Of a stretch of DNA of 64,000 nucleotides, positions 27,356-39,199 are shown piece by piece. The DNA is from Imbricaverruca yamaguchii. Taxonomy: Eukaryota > Arthropoda > Thecostraca > Neoverrucidae. How positions within the stretch are numbered: position 1 is the first letter of the stretch; every line of letters begins with the position of its first letter. Both the position numbers and the translations under genes were made by a program. The notes below the pieces were generated by a model. It was not told where the DNA came from and did no database searches. It saw only the letters and a program-made list of their open reading frames with translations. The DNA is taken from positions 1,961,501 through 2,025,500 of the forward strand of contig JAOTOL010001640.1 of the NCBI GenBank assembly GCA_034440575.1, written 5' to 3'.

Positions 27356-28904
27356 CTGCCCGGCGGCAGGTCAGGTCAGGTCAGGTCAGGTCACGCCAGG
27401 TGAGCTCCGGATCAGCTTCGGTAGACTACAACACGACTGTGTGTGAGAGTTGATGACGTTTGTGAGTTTGTGTCTATGCTCAGAGTTGGTTAGAACAGTT
27501 GTACGTGTATGGCATGCACCAGGCTGAATGTTCTGTCTGCTTCCCGAGTAGCTACAAGATGCAAGATCCAACCAGCCACCGGTTTGTAGGAGATAGCGGA
27601 AAATGGGATAAAGCGATGCTATCTCCAGAAATATGTGACTTCAGTCACCACTGATTATAAATCCAGGATAGTAGAGAGTCCTTGAAGATGCTTCATCTGG
27701 GTATGTGACTATTTTAGCATAACTACCTACAATATTTACTTAATCACCATTGGCCTAACTTTGGATTATTAGGGTGTATGTGGGGGACGGCGGTACATAC
27801 ACTCCGACCTTCACGAAGCATTCACATCTCTGCGAAAATAATCACCTTGACATCGAAGCGTACGCATTGGCATCGAAAAGAAGTGCAAGACAACGCAAGT
27901 GTGGTACTACAATTTTGTACAAACATATGGATTATTTGCATACTTCCTTGCCTAAAAAATGCATCACAAACCGATGAAACTATAATTTGAAGAATTATAC
28001 CTCTTACCTGGTCCCATCTTCAATAAAAACATAATGCTGAATACTTCAAGTCTTGTCACGGTTCATAGCATTACCAAATGGAATTCATCTTATACGGTCA
28101 ACTTTAACACCAGACCCCGGTCAGATTTAATGTCGAGGACATAGGCACAAAATGTTCGATGCTGTGACGTTCTCTGAACCCTCAAGAATGGAGCACCTCA
28201 TTAGGTTTATGCACCTATTGCACATACATTCAATAAAATGCCCAAAACGGCTGGCGCGGCCTCTGCTTACCTTGAATTATGTAGTTGCAGGAGAAGGTGA
28301 CTGTTATCAGCACCGACTGACAATGGCACCTATTATCCATTATCTGAATTCCGCTCTTAATATGACTATATATTTACACACAGCCCACACTCGCATAATT
28401 ACATCAAGTATTTCGAAGCAGCAATATTTGCTCAGTGGATACATGAATTAATCATGTTGTAACCGCTGCTTAGAAATCCATTTTCCTGCGCCATCTACAA
28501 CGATGCTGACAAAGATTCCTGACCAAGATTTGTGAAGCCATTTACAAACAAATATAAGAATAGGATCGAAAATGCTAAGAACAAACCCAGTAATGCACTA
28601 AAAGCATGTATGCAAGTTCAAATATTTTCAATGAATTATAACCTTGTCCGTGGCACTGAGTACTACACTGAGCATGAAATCCGTCCAGGTACCACGACTG
28701 AAAGACACATTATCCTCTTCAGAACGCACACGCCGGCGTTTGCTCGCAGCAGGAGGGACCTGACGCCGCACCAGAGGACGGTGGCGGGTCAGAAGCCACA
28801 CAGAGGCCGCTCAGAGGCCACCCTCCGCCGGCTGCCAGTGTTCGCACGCAGCAGGAGGGATCTTGCGCTGCATCAGAGGGCGGCTGCTTAGAGGCCACCC
28901 TCCA
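27356..28904. other. Gap between ZP modules, no exon recognised
   Basis: AT-rich to about 28.7 kb, then a GC-rich 28720-28900 stretch with an internal duplication (CGCAGCAGGAGGGA twice). I looked on the minus strand for a ZP-N first-half exon (Cys...PF...SKG...Cys) and did not find one. Confidence 0.55.
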
Positions 28905-29110
28905 CTGACTGAGTGTACACCTTCTGGTGATCAGCACAGCTGGCGAGGGGGTCCGTCTGACCGCGCCCGTCACCGACGAGTGTACACCTTCTGGTGACCG
29001 GCACAGCTGGAGAGGGGGTCCGTCTGACCGCTCCCGTCACCGCCGAGTGTACACCTTCTGGTGACCGGCACAGCTGGCGAGGGGGTCGGCAGTGCGGCGG
29101 CGCGCGCAGC
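28905..29110 (-). repeat. 72-bp tandem duplication spanning the ZP module 2 stop codon
   Basis: Three copies of a segment that, on the minus strand, runs GGACCCCCTCGCCAGCTGTG ... CACCAGAAGGTGTACACTCG and contains the coding 3' end and TGA of module 2. Copies lie at about 29090-29040, 29030-28968 and 28960-28905. Confidence 0.85.
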
Positions 29111-31011
29111 CGACCACTGCCACGCACAGGCCCAGCATGACGACGCCGCTGACCACCAGCAGGCTGACGGTGAACGTGGCCACCGACAGACAGACGCTGG
29201 GCGCCGGCGGCGGCGGTGGCGCCGCCTGTCGCCGCCCGCCGCCGTCCAGGTCGTCCTCGGTCGTCACGTACACGTGCCGCGACAGGCGCACCGGCCGGAT
29301 CTGCGCCAGCGCGGCGGCCACCGAGCGACGACCGCGGTTCGGCCGACCGAGGCCGGCGAACGCGCGACGTTTGAGGCCGGCCAGCGGCCGGCGACGCGGC
29401 TTCCTGCGCGAGCTCGGCGCGGGGAAGACCGGTATGGTGGAGTCGGCGGCGCCGGTGGCGCCACGGTGCGCCCTCAGTACCTCGTTGGCGCGCGTGGCGG
29501 CGCCACCGTCGCCGGAGTCGAACGAGATGAAGTTGCTGGATGCCGGCGGCGCCGCCGCTGGCGGCCGGTAGGTGATGGGCGTGAGCGAGGTGGCGCCCGA
29601 CGGCGGCGACAGCTGACCGGCGACGGACGGCGGGGCGGCGGCGGCCGCCGGCGAGCCCACGCGCACCGTGACGACCGCCGACGGCCGGGCGGCGGGCAGC
29701 AGCGCGGCCGGCACCGTCACCGGCCCGAACGGCGTCTGCACCACCCGGGAGCCGTCGACCGCGCCGCGCTGCGGCCCGCCGGCCGGCCGACTGTCGAGCC
29801 TCGCCGTCGGCCGCCGGCCGGTGCTGACGGTGGTGGCCTGGGTCACCGCCGCCGGGCCGGCCGGGCTGGGCGGGGCGGTCACGCGGGCGACGGTTCGACC
29901 TCGTGGTCGGGTCGGCAGCCGACCCAGCTCGATGTTAGCCAACTGACTGAGAATCTTGTCAGTGCGCACGCGGCTTTCGTCAAGTGCATTGTAGCCCGGA
30001 TAGTTCTGCTGCGCCCCTCCGCTGCTGCTGTAGTTTGGGTAGTCATTCTGTGTTCCCCCGGTGTAGCTGTTGAGACTCGCATGACTACGGGCTGGTGCTG
30101 CAGTGCTGCTACCGATCGGGGCCGGCCGTTCGGTCGTGACCACCGTGGCGATGGCGGCTGCCGTTGTGGTGGTGGTTGTGGTCGTAGTGGTGGCGCGGCG
30201 GGACGTGGCTGGTCGCGGGACAGAGGTCGTCCTGACGGCGGCCGGCCGGGCAGGCCGCCTCCGACCTGCGGCCGCGAGCCGCGCCTGCGTGACGGGTCGC
30301 CGACCGGGCCGCACCGTCACGGGCCGCCGCGACGCCGCCGTCGCGGATCCATCGCGGCGCACGCACGAGTCGGGACACAGGCCCTTGCACACCTCCACGT
30401 CGCAGCTGAAGTGCACCTCGAGCACGTCGGGGAACTTGAAGGCCGAGAGGTGGCTGAAGGCGAGCACGCGACTCTTGCCGTCCACGCGTCGCCTGGTCAC
30501 GCGCAGGTCCGTCATCAGCTTCCGCTTCAGCACGCAGCCGGCGTCGTCGGTGAGCTGCACGCTGGCCGCCGTGGCGAAGTCGGCGCTGTTGTAGGCGCGG
30601 CAGGCGCCCACGCGCAGGTCGAACCTGCCGTCCGGGTCGTCGGCGTACATGAGCAGCGAGAGGTCGGCGCCGACGCGCACCATGCCGGTGACGCCGAGCG
30701 AGTCGGGCCAGCGGCCCACCTGCACGTCCATGCCGCAGCTGACCGACTCGTTGGCGGCGAAGCGCACCTCCTCCGCCGGCATGCCGGCCACGGGCAGCGG
30801 CGAGAACGTCACCGTCTGCCTGGTGGCCGCCTGCCGCCAGTCGCACGTGATGGTGCGCGCCAGGTCCCACGCCTCCTGGATGGTGGTGTCCGTCTGCAGC
30901 ACCACCGTGTTGCTGAAGACGGTGCCGCCGCGCACCACAGTGCCGCAGCCCGTCATCGGCACGACGAAGGCGAGCCGCAGCGACGCGCCGGCCGCTCCGG
31001 CGCGCGCGTAC
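29037..31011 (-). CDS. ZP-domain membrane protein, module 2, terminal exon
   Basis: A single open exon after acceptor CCTTACCCGGCAG, starting G TAC GCG CGC. It encodes 657 residues to TGA at 29039-29037. It begins with the second half of ZP-N (FVVPMTGCGT; ARTITCDW). ZP-C follows, with cysteines in SVSCGMDVQVG, VGACRAYN, DAGCVLKRKL and HFSCDVEVCKGLCPDSC. Next come a long Ala/Thr/Pro-rich stalk, a furin-like RGRR site (about residue 545 of this exon), a Pro-rich stretch and a transmembrane helix (VATFTVSLLVVSGVVMLGLC) with a short Arg-rich cytoplasmic tail. Unlike module 1, no intron separates VVLQTDTT from IQEAWDLAR. The frame is intact. I could not assign it to a named arthropod ZP gene. Confidence 0.92.
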
Positions 31012-32577
31012 CTGCCGGGTAAGGCCGGCGTCAGGACAGGTTAGGTTAGGGAAGGTCAGGCGAGGTCAGGCGGCGGTCAGGTGGCGCTCAGGTGAGGGGT
31101 GTTAGGCTGCGTGCCGAGCGGTACTGAATTTCCGTCGGCTTCCAGAGCGTTAGAAGCGGTGGGTTGTGTCAGTCTCGCGGGTTTTGGGACGCCTCGAGAG
31201 CTGTTATGACACCAGTAAGTGTAGCTGATTAGTCGCGATGGCAGTAACGTCCAAACGTCAGTCGATATCAGTCAACCGAAGCGCAGATCTATGATGGCTA
31301 CTTTACGCCATCCACAGGGGAATAATTTGGTCGTTTTGTAATCGTCTCATCGTTGTTACCTCAACCGACCAATAACTTTCAGATTGGGTTATATCGCTAG
31401 TGAAAGTAGCGAGGGCGTGAAGGTGACTCGAAACATGAGCAACTTTAAAAAAATAGTTTTATTAGGCTTTTATTCGGCCCCGTGAGTGTTGCCGACACGT
31501 TCAAGCCATCCAGTCTTGACTTCTACAGGCTGCTGAATTACAGCCGATGCTTCTCACACAGCGGCAGGAGTGTGCGGGAAGGAGGGCGAGGATGTGCCGG
31601 CCCCGGCAGGTTAGCACTGAAGCTGCATTGGAGGTGCCGAGTTGCTGTGAATTTTTGCCGCCTCGTGGAGAGCGAACTGTCGTGCCGGGGATGTCATTGT
31701 TGTTTCTGGCAGCGTGAAAATTCTTCGCCGATCTGGCGTAAAAGATAGTCCCCTTTCTTCGATGTCACGGCCGCCGGAAGCGATGTTTTGATTCGTAACT
31801 CAAAGTTCGAGATTAAAACTAACGAGAAGAAAATAAAGTATTCTGGTATAAAATCAAGACATATAACCAAGGTTCAATGTTTACTTCCACCACAATGCAG
31901 CTACAATTGTGTGCATAGCTCCATCACCATCAGATGCAGGGTCTGCACCACCACCAACCATGTTACCAAGAGTTAATGTTACCGTCGGTGTTAATGTGTC
32001 TACGATAATAAAGCGATTGATGCTTCTTCTTCAAGAAATGGAATGTCGGTCATGTCACCGAGTGTTGGGATTGTAGCGGCCCGACGATTCCAGGTGATCA
32101 TGTTGGGACGATGTCGCACGTGCCCGTGTATTGCATCGCATTCAAGTGCAGCCGCGGAGCCCGGTCAGGTCAGGTCAGGTCTTCAGTCGATGGTACGTGT
32201 CACCTGGCCAGCCGCCTGTCTCTCAGTCAGAGTTAGCTCACCAGTCGCAGTCCAAGTCAGTCAGGTCTGTGCCGGCGCAGGGTCTGTGGTTAGTCACAAC
32301 ACGGAGCAGGCCAGGAGCCGTCAGGAGCATCGCGCGGCTGACCATTGACACAGCGCATCATGACACGCATTGTCTTAGTCCATTGAGAAGTCTACACATC
32401 TGGAAAGTATGATCGCCGACAAATACTTAAGTTTTCGGCACTGTCACCATCGAAATACCATTGTCTGATTGATATGCGGCAAAACATGTTTCAAAAGCCA
32501 ACTGTGAATCTGCGGTCGCATCGTACGGAACCGAACTTTTCGCAACCCGACGGCTGGTCTCTGAACCCGCTTCCTAC
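31012..32577 (-). other. ZP gene intron, no exon recognised
   Basis: Intron between the ZP-N first-half exon and the module 2 terminal exon. The 3' splice-site side (31020-31105) is built of CCTGACC/CTAACC-type pyrimidine repeats on the minus strand. An AGGTC pentamer run lies at 32164-32185. Confidence 0.6.
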
Positions 32578-32735
32578 CTGCAGCTGGGATCGGAGAAGTG
32601 GCCTTTGCTGAAGATGATGCCGTCGAATTGTTCGGCGAACTGGATTTCCACCCGCATGCCCGTCTTCTCACACTGGACGTCGATGTCGGTGACCGATGGG
32701 CCGTTCTGCGTGTCCGGAGCCTGCGCTGCTGCCAC
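32578..32735 (-). CDS. ZP-domain protein, exon with first half of ZP-N
   Basis: Acceptor ATGTTCAG; exon starts at 32735 with GTG GCA GCA GCG; donor TGCAG|GTAGGA at 32578/32577. It encodes 52 residues plus two bases of a split codon: a short linker, then IDVQCEKTGMRVEIQFAEQF and DGIIFSKGHFSDPSC, the first two ZP-N cysteines and the typical Phe-x-Gly-Ile-Ile-x-Ser-Lys-Gly stretch. Splicing to 31011 gives an Arg codon and a continuous ZP-N; splicing to 27355 gives an equally good join. A signal-peptide exon must lie further upstream on the minus strand and was not found. Confidence 0.88.
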
Positions 32736-32736
32736 C

Positions 32737-32890
32737 TGAACATCACAGCCCGGTCACCTCCCAGCCGGACTATCTCGTCACCGCCCGGTCATCTCCCAGC
32801 CGGACTATCTCGTCACCGCCCAGTCACCTCCCAGCCGGACTAGCTCGTCACCGCCCAGTCATCTCCCAGCCGGACTACCTCGTCACCTCC
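32737..32890 (-). repeat. 34-bp minisatellite beside the ZP-N exon acceptor
   Basis: About four copies of TCACCTCCCAGCCGGACTA-type units (plus strand), separated by CTCGTCACCGCCCAG, directly upstream (minus-strand sense) of the 32735 acceptor. Each copy has the minus-strand word GGTGACTGGGCGGTGACGAG and not an obvious CAG acceptor, so a splice-site origin is less clear than in the other arrays. Confidence 0.7.
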
Positions 32891-35496
32891 AGCCACCAAA
32901 TGCCCCCGACATCGTCACCGGGCGGCATTGGTGAAATCGTTGGAGACGGAGCTCTCCAGTCATATTCACCCCACCCCAAGGAATCGTTTCCGGGTGTGAT
33001 GTGGCATGTATCGTTATTTTTCTCGAAATCTAAGCACTTCTTATTTTAAACTTGGCTCTCCGAAAATTACGTAGTATGGGTATTGCATAAATCAAGCGGG
33101 CAAGAAAACACAGGAAGGCGAAGAAAAATGGTGAGCTAAGGTATCTCAGTACATAGGTCATACGGTAAATAGAGGAAGATGGGTAAAGCATATATATTAT
33201 TTACCATATTCAATCACACAGGCGTCTATTTAAAATTCGGTTCCACACCCCCTGCTATGGCGCCTGTTCACTGTTATGAACGGCGGAAGGTATAAAACCA
33301 GCACGCCTATGAGGCCTCGTTATCACCTGCTCAAGTCTATCTTACTGTGCATGCTACAGTGGCGTAGCCAAGGGGAAGGGGACAGCCGCCCCGGAGGGTT
33401 CAAGGTGGTCTTCCAGTGCGAGAGAAACGAGGTACTAAGTGAAAATGTACCTTTGCCTGCTCAGAACTGCATACAGACATTCTCTTCCAAGCTGTGGGTG
33501 GAGAACTACTACGCAGTTGGTCCTACCTACACTCTTCTCCGGTCCGTGTATTATACTCTGCCCGCTGCTCATCATTTTCTGCTCGGACAAATGATCCAAT
33601 TATTTTGCTATCGGTGGGGAGTTCACCCTCGCAGTGAGATATAATTGTTTACATTCGCAGTGCGGTAATTTGATACGGGATCCCATAACGCTTGTTCTAA
33701 GCAAGATAGAGGATATGGAAAACGGAATGGTGCAGCTACCTCGTTTAACGCTTAGAGACACTCGGGACACCTTTCTCTGTCTATTTTGGTTAGACTTCAA
33801 ATTCGGGTTAAACAGGCCAATGTCGAGTTGCAATCCGCCACCCGTCTTCGTCGTACTTCTCGGATCTGGTCGCAAAACAAAATCGATTTCGTGCTTCAAT
33901 ATTGATGATTTGTGTAAGCTGAATACTTTGTCTAACACAGGCGACACGTGCAAAGGCCAAGGTCACCGATCTAGTCAATGTCAAATACGTGGAAAGATGT
34001 GATGAACTGTTGAAGACTATAAATTTCAAGAACAGATGGCACTCAAGAAAAGGTAATGCGAGCTATTAAAGCAATACCGAATGTTTTTAGTTGCGACCTG
34101 TTTTCAAAAATACATTTTTTGCAAAGAAATAAAACAATAAAGCAGAATTTTCAACTCGAACCTTTGGGATCCAAATCACATCCGAAATGAGCTAGGTGTT
34201 CGTACCTACTCTTGTTTATTCATCCTTTGCTTCGTAATGGACCAACCATATTTTATCTCGTATGTCGAGATACATTTATCATCCTGGCGATACATTTATC
34301 CCCCGACGTTTCAGGCCATATTCGAACCTGATTTAAAACCTGCAACGCTTTTAGTTCGGGCGTTATCCACCACTACACATATTCCTGATTTGCTAAAACA
34401 TTGATTAACAACAATGTTATGTGCCACGAAATCATTTTTGTACTTTAAACCTTCATGTGGCCTAGGAGATGGGTGCTGCTGCATGACCAATGCAATCGAC
34501 GCACCTTTAAATTCCAATAACTAACCAACCAGTGACCTAGGAAACTGAACTCGGGCCACGTTTTATATTTGTGTTTGTTTTATATTGTTTGTCTATGCAG
34601 TCATTTTTCACCTTTGGCTGTATCTTGTATGGTTTGCTATGAAAATTGTGTCAAGATGCCATTGAAACGATTGATGACCTTGACATATTTTGAATGCACG
34701 TTAATTGTAATTCTACCATTAGGTATAATTAGTGGGCGTACCATGGTATGGTCTAGAATAATAGATTACCAGCGATTAATCACCGTCTAATTTCATTGTG
34801 ATCAGGTCGCGGTTTTTCTATCACCTTCCCAGAGGAAAAATAACCTGGACTATTGAATGAGGTTTTTCATTCCAAATTCGTCCGGTCCTGAAATAGCAGA
34901 GGGGTATGGGCGGATAGGTGGCGGACCAAGAAGGCATTCCGGTCATCGCTCCCATCCAGAAGCGACGCTAAAATGGCAAAATCGGACGGAAACGGCATTC
35001 TAGCCAAACATGGCTGGCTTCACAGCACTTCGGAAAACATTCTATGCATCCTGGACCTATCAATGTATACCTCGCCAAACCCATACGAAGGTGGCCGAGC
35101 CTAGGTTCGGTCTGTGTGCTAAGGGTTGCTTTTTTATTGTCTGGTGTGAAGCCCATCTTATTCGAATTCCTGAAAGGACAGTGAAATAACAATGGTCGGT
35201 ATCATGGGAACGTCTTGTTCGATACAGGTCCAGAACGTGCTATGCCCATCCCTTTGGATGTTGTCTTGATACGCCATTGGTAGGTTGAAGCTCATATCTA
35301 ATTACTTCGTCATAGTACATATACAGTTTCTGGATAAATCCTTCGAAATGCAATGCATATGGTAGATAAATAGATCCGCAGAAATACTGATATAGAAGTA
35401 GATAAAATAATTCAACTAAGCCAAGATAATCGCAATGAATGGAAATAATTGATGCAAATGAAGGGAAGAAGTAAGCTAAAATATTCCACCAGATAT
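32891..35496. other. Non-coding accessory region
   Basis: No recognisable coding exon. A TATAAAAC word occurs at 33290-33298 without a supported gene. A family C SINE tail lies at 34465-34530. Confidence 0.5.
34465..34530 (+). repeat. SINE family C fragment
   Basis: ATGGGTGCTGCTGCATGACC, AATCGACGCACCTTTAAATT and an AATAACTAACCAACC tail match the family C 3' end. Confidence 0.5.
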
Positions 35497-35600
35497 GTTT
35501 GTTTATCGGGTGGTTCACGACGTGCTTTATGTACGATCACGTCTAATAGCACCGCCCACACTGATTCACCGGTGGGCCGTGGGATTGAGAACTGTCTCGA
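35497..35600 (-). mobile_element. SINE family B, truncated copy
   Basis: Minus strand: AATCCCACGGCCCACCGGTG, CAGTGTGGGCGGTGCTATTA, then GTCGTGAACCACCCGATAAA and CAAAC, the 3' half of family B. Confidence 0.7.
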
Positions 35601-35776
35601 GCTCTGTTCATGCAAGTATCTTTGATTGAATTGATATGCGTGGACGATGCCAATTGGAGGGGGGGGGGAAATGCCCTGCAGGCGTCGTGTAGCTTAGCGT
35701 TGCGCCTGAAGGCGTTACATGACAAGAATGAACCCAAAACTACCATGCCATCACTACCCAAAGTTCGTAGCACCCT

Positions 35777-35780
<4 letters not shown>

Positions 35781-35854
<74 letters not shown>

Positions 35855-35855
35855 G
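35781..35855 (+). repeat. (TA)n microsatellite followed by T-run
   Basis: About 57 bp of pure TA dinucleotides followed by about 17 T. Confidence 0.95.
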
Positions 35856-36509
35856 ATATATATCGAAATAGCTCTCAAAGAGGGTAGACGTACATAGTTC
35901 ACGACTAGGATGAATCCAGCAAAAGGTCTCTGAAGTGTGCCTCCACTGAAGAATATTCATGGACATGCATTATCACCATTTTTCCATTCTGCCTCATACC
36001 ACATTTTGGGACCATCAGCGATATGAGTTGAGAGCGAAGCAGCAGTGAAGGGCTGTGTGCGAACGTCGACATCCAGAAAAGCCAGGACTGCCGGTCCACT
36101 ATATACCCGCGCTTCCCAATGTATTGTGTCACCTCTGAGCAGGACAGTCGACTCTGCTGTTCAGCCGACCAACGATGTCCTCCCCCATTATCGCATCACT
36201 CTCCATTTTGTATCAGGTGCGTGGGACAAGTCCGGCAAATTAGGCGCCCGATCGTGTTTCGATTACGTCACCCCCTCCCTCAGCCCGTCGGCCTGTCCGG
36301 GGTGTTTCTCTTGCCGGAGGCGACCGCCGCGGCGGTGCCATCCGGTGTCGGCTGGCTTCGGACAGGGGAAATCACACCCTGGGAGTCGCCGCAATTTGTC
36401 ACGCCGACCTACGGTTGCCGATGGTGACACACCAGCATGGGGACACTCGCGCCATTTCGGGGTCCATTGAGCTGGAGGAAGAAGAAGAAAGAAAAATCTT
36501 GAGTTCTTT

Positions 36510-36665
36510 TTCGACACATTCAACTGCTAGATCACATAGCGTCGCCAGCCTCTCACGCCGATTGGTAGCGGGCGGACTCGGTAATGCCGTGGGTTGTGAG
36601 ATTCGAACCCACAGTCTTGCGATCAAGAATCCGACGCTCTACCAACTCAGCTACCGCGACCCCCT
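36510..36665 (-). mobile_element. SINE family A relative with a different tRNA head
   Basis: Minus strand: GGTCGCGGTAGCTGAGTTGG (A box), GACTGTGGGTTCGAATCTCA (B box), then the family A body (CAATCGGCGTGAGAGGCTGG, CGACGCTATGTGATCT, GAATGTGTCG). The head is unlike that of the 5145 copy while the body is shared. Stem pairing is imperfect, so this is not called a tRNA gene. Confidence 0.7.
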
Positions 36666-36904
36666 TAGTTGGGAGGTAAACGAACCGAGGCAAGAAGGAT
36701 GCCGCTGTGGGCGGAAAGTACGAAGAGGCAGGTATGTCGGCCGGCACTGTGGCATATCAAATTCGTGGAAAGAGCGTTGATGAAGGAGTGATTGCATGTT
36801 CCAGACGACAGTACAACTTTGTTCGCTTGCTCGCACCAGGTTTTCCATGTTTCTCCAGTCCAGCGGAAGGGGCCGGAAATCAGAAAGTCATGTATCTAAA
36901 ATGA

Positions 36905-38600
36905 CTAGCTTTTCCTCATTGTGTCTGTGAGTGATCGGACGCATGCAATCCAATTAGTTTGAAGTTCGAGGAGATGGAAAGTGCACACTGTGAGTGTTCA
37001 TGTCGCGTGCAATGTGCACAGGTCCGTGCGGCAGATCGCGTGGATCACATCCTGTGCCCGCAACGACGGTGGGTGCCGAAAGTTAGGATCAACTTCAGGA
37101 CCGGGGGCGTCTGTTGGACGGCCAATTGTCTCACCACGGCACGGTACTCGTCGGAGCAGCTGATTACACACAGCGAGCAGCACGAGCTGCGAGAGCCTGT
37201 CGACAGATGGGCGGCAGTTTCACTTTCTGCCACGTAGATGTTATCTCTGAGGCGTGCTCCATAATCGAGCTGGTGCCTAAAGCGAGCGTCACGTACAGCA
37301 GTTAACGGTATGACGTTGAAAAGAACGTGTGAGATGATATCAAAAGTGAGTTATGCCCACCGTTTGTAACCTGTTCCGTCTGTTTGGATCAGTATCTGTT
37401 TGTATCAATCGGTTTGCAATCTGTTTCCTGGACATTACGATTAAGTTTTAGTTGTCATGAGAGTACTGTATTTTTGTCGTCTTCCTGTGTGGACCGGTTG
37501 GATATTCACGATGTGGAATATTCACGATATTCACGATGTGGATATTCACGATGTGGAAATCCAATACAGAATGTAGAAATGCTTAGTTAGGTGGGACGAG
37601 GAGCGTGAAAGAGCAGCACTCCGACTACAGGCAGACAGTCATTAACGGCCACTCAATTATCCCGCATGGAGGACGGCGGGAGTTCTCAGGCGCGGTTGGT
37701 ATCTGTGATGCTCACATACACTTGCATTCAGGTAAGGATGTGATAAATTTGGAACATTTGCAAATGCATCTCTCCGCCTTCCTCCTCCTCCTTCCCTCTC
37801 GCCTCCATGGACGCTCGAAATACGAGGAAGCGTATTTCGGTGTCAAAGGATCTGAGTATTCCAGAAAGAGGATATTGCACCAACTCCAATTCCGAATGTC
37901 TTCAAGATGGTGAATTCCGAAACAAGACAAAGTTTCCACTGCGGGTGGTAATGCAGCGGAATATATCCCCGCGTGGAACGTTAGCACCTCTGATACAGGA
38001 GAAACGCCCATGGACGACTGTCTACCCCGAGGAGAGCCTGGTGCCTTTCAGAGGAAACAAAATGTGTATCGGGATTTCATCTTCTGGCCGGATAGAGCCG
38101 TGCCCATTACCGGCTGACGTGCATGAACATATCAAGCCAGAGCATATATGTTACGTTGGTTGCCTGGAGACCCTACCAATGCACCTGAACTTCGCTCAAT
38201 AAAGTCAGTGCAGGCTCTGCTGAAAATCACTGCTTACCGAGCGACTGGGAAGCGATTCCACAAAAAACAGCTGATTGAAATACAAGATAAGGCGAGGTAC
38301 ATCGATATAGACGTTGCGTGGAAGATATTGCAGCTAGTGCAGACTTGGTTCCGTCTAGTGGATCGCTAGTGGTATCGACAGGCTGAACGGAATACATCAA
38401 ACTGAATGAAGATGACTGTTTGCATGCAAAATTATAGTCGTATATTTGGGTTAGTTTCGATATGACCAATCAAATGTTGTCCATTATATTTTTCAAGACA
38501 GGATGCATTTGGATGTCGACCCCGTTATTTTGACATAACTCCTATAGGCATAATGCTAAATTATGAAAGTAATGAAGTGCATCCATTCCTCTCCAACTCA
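36905..38600. other. No gene recognised
   Basis: Mixed composition with short ORFs only. A TTCACGATGTGGA motif is repeated at 37507-37556. Confidence 0.45.
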
Positions 38601-38604
38601 AGAG

Positions 38605-38860
38605 TCAGAGTGCATCCTCAGAAGTCGCCTGTGGCTCGTGCTCATCTGTGACGCGTCTGTGGCTCATGCTCGTCTGTGGCTCGTGCTCGTCTGTGACGCG
38701 TCTGTGGCTCGTGCTCGTCTGTGACGCTCCTGTGGCTCTTGTTCGTCTGTGACGTGTCTGTGGCTCGTGCTCGTCTGCGACGCGTCTGTGGCTCAAGCTC
38801 GTCTGTGGCTCATGCTCGTCTGTGACGCGTCTGTGGCTCGTGCTCCTCTGTGACGTCCCC
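38605..38860 (+). repeat. 27-28-bp minisatellite
   Basis: Copies of CTGTGGCTCGTGCTCGTCTG plus TGACGCGT with variants. It keeps a minus-strand frame open (Glu-Pro-Gln-Thr repeats) that I regard as an artefact. Confidence 0.85.
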
Positions 38861-39012
38861 ATTGGTGGCGGTTTAATGCGGAGCACGTGTGTCGCCCGTC
38901 ACGGTTGGCTGCACTTCCACCAACACAAGATGCCGCTACTACGCACTTTCACTTTCAGCATCGACCAGCGAACGGCATCTGGACATTTTCATTACAGCGG
39001 TGGCATAGCGTG

Positions 39013-39048
39013 TGTTCTCTTCACGTAAGGATTACGTGAAGAGAACAT
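39013..39048. repeat. Perfect short hairpin
   Basis: GTTCTCTTCACGTAA, a 3-nt spacer, then TTACGTGAAGAGAAC: 15-bp perfect inverted repeat. Confidence 0.8.
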
Positions 39049-39199
39049 ACGCTCTCTCATTGTTATTACTTTGCGAGTTGCTGTTCGGAAAAAAAACAGC
39101 ACTGCAATTAATTATGTACGCCATCGGAGCACCCGTGAATGTGCATATGACGGTTATTCCCGGGCATAGCTGGGGCTTAGTTATTCAAATTCCACTGCG

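Noticed and set aside
29061..31022. Plus-strand 653-codon ORF opposite the ZP terminal exon
   Set aside because: GC-rich antisense shadow; the minus strand has the ZP cysteine pattern, furin site, membrane helix and a proper acceptor.
36590..36665. Functional tRNA gene on the minus strand
   Set aside because: A and B boxes are good, but acceptor and anticodon stems pair poorly and the sequence continues into the SINE family A body.
38605..38886. CRISPR-like array
   Set aside because: Units are contiguous without unique spacers and the window is eukaryotic; it is an ordinary minisatellite.
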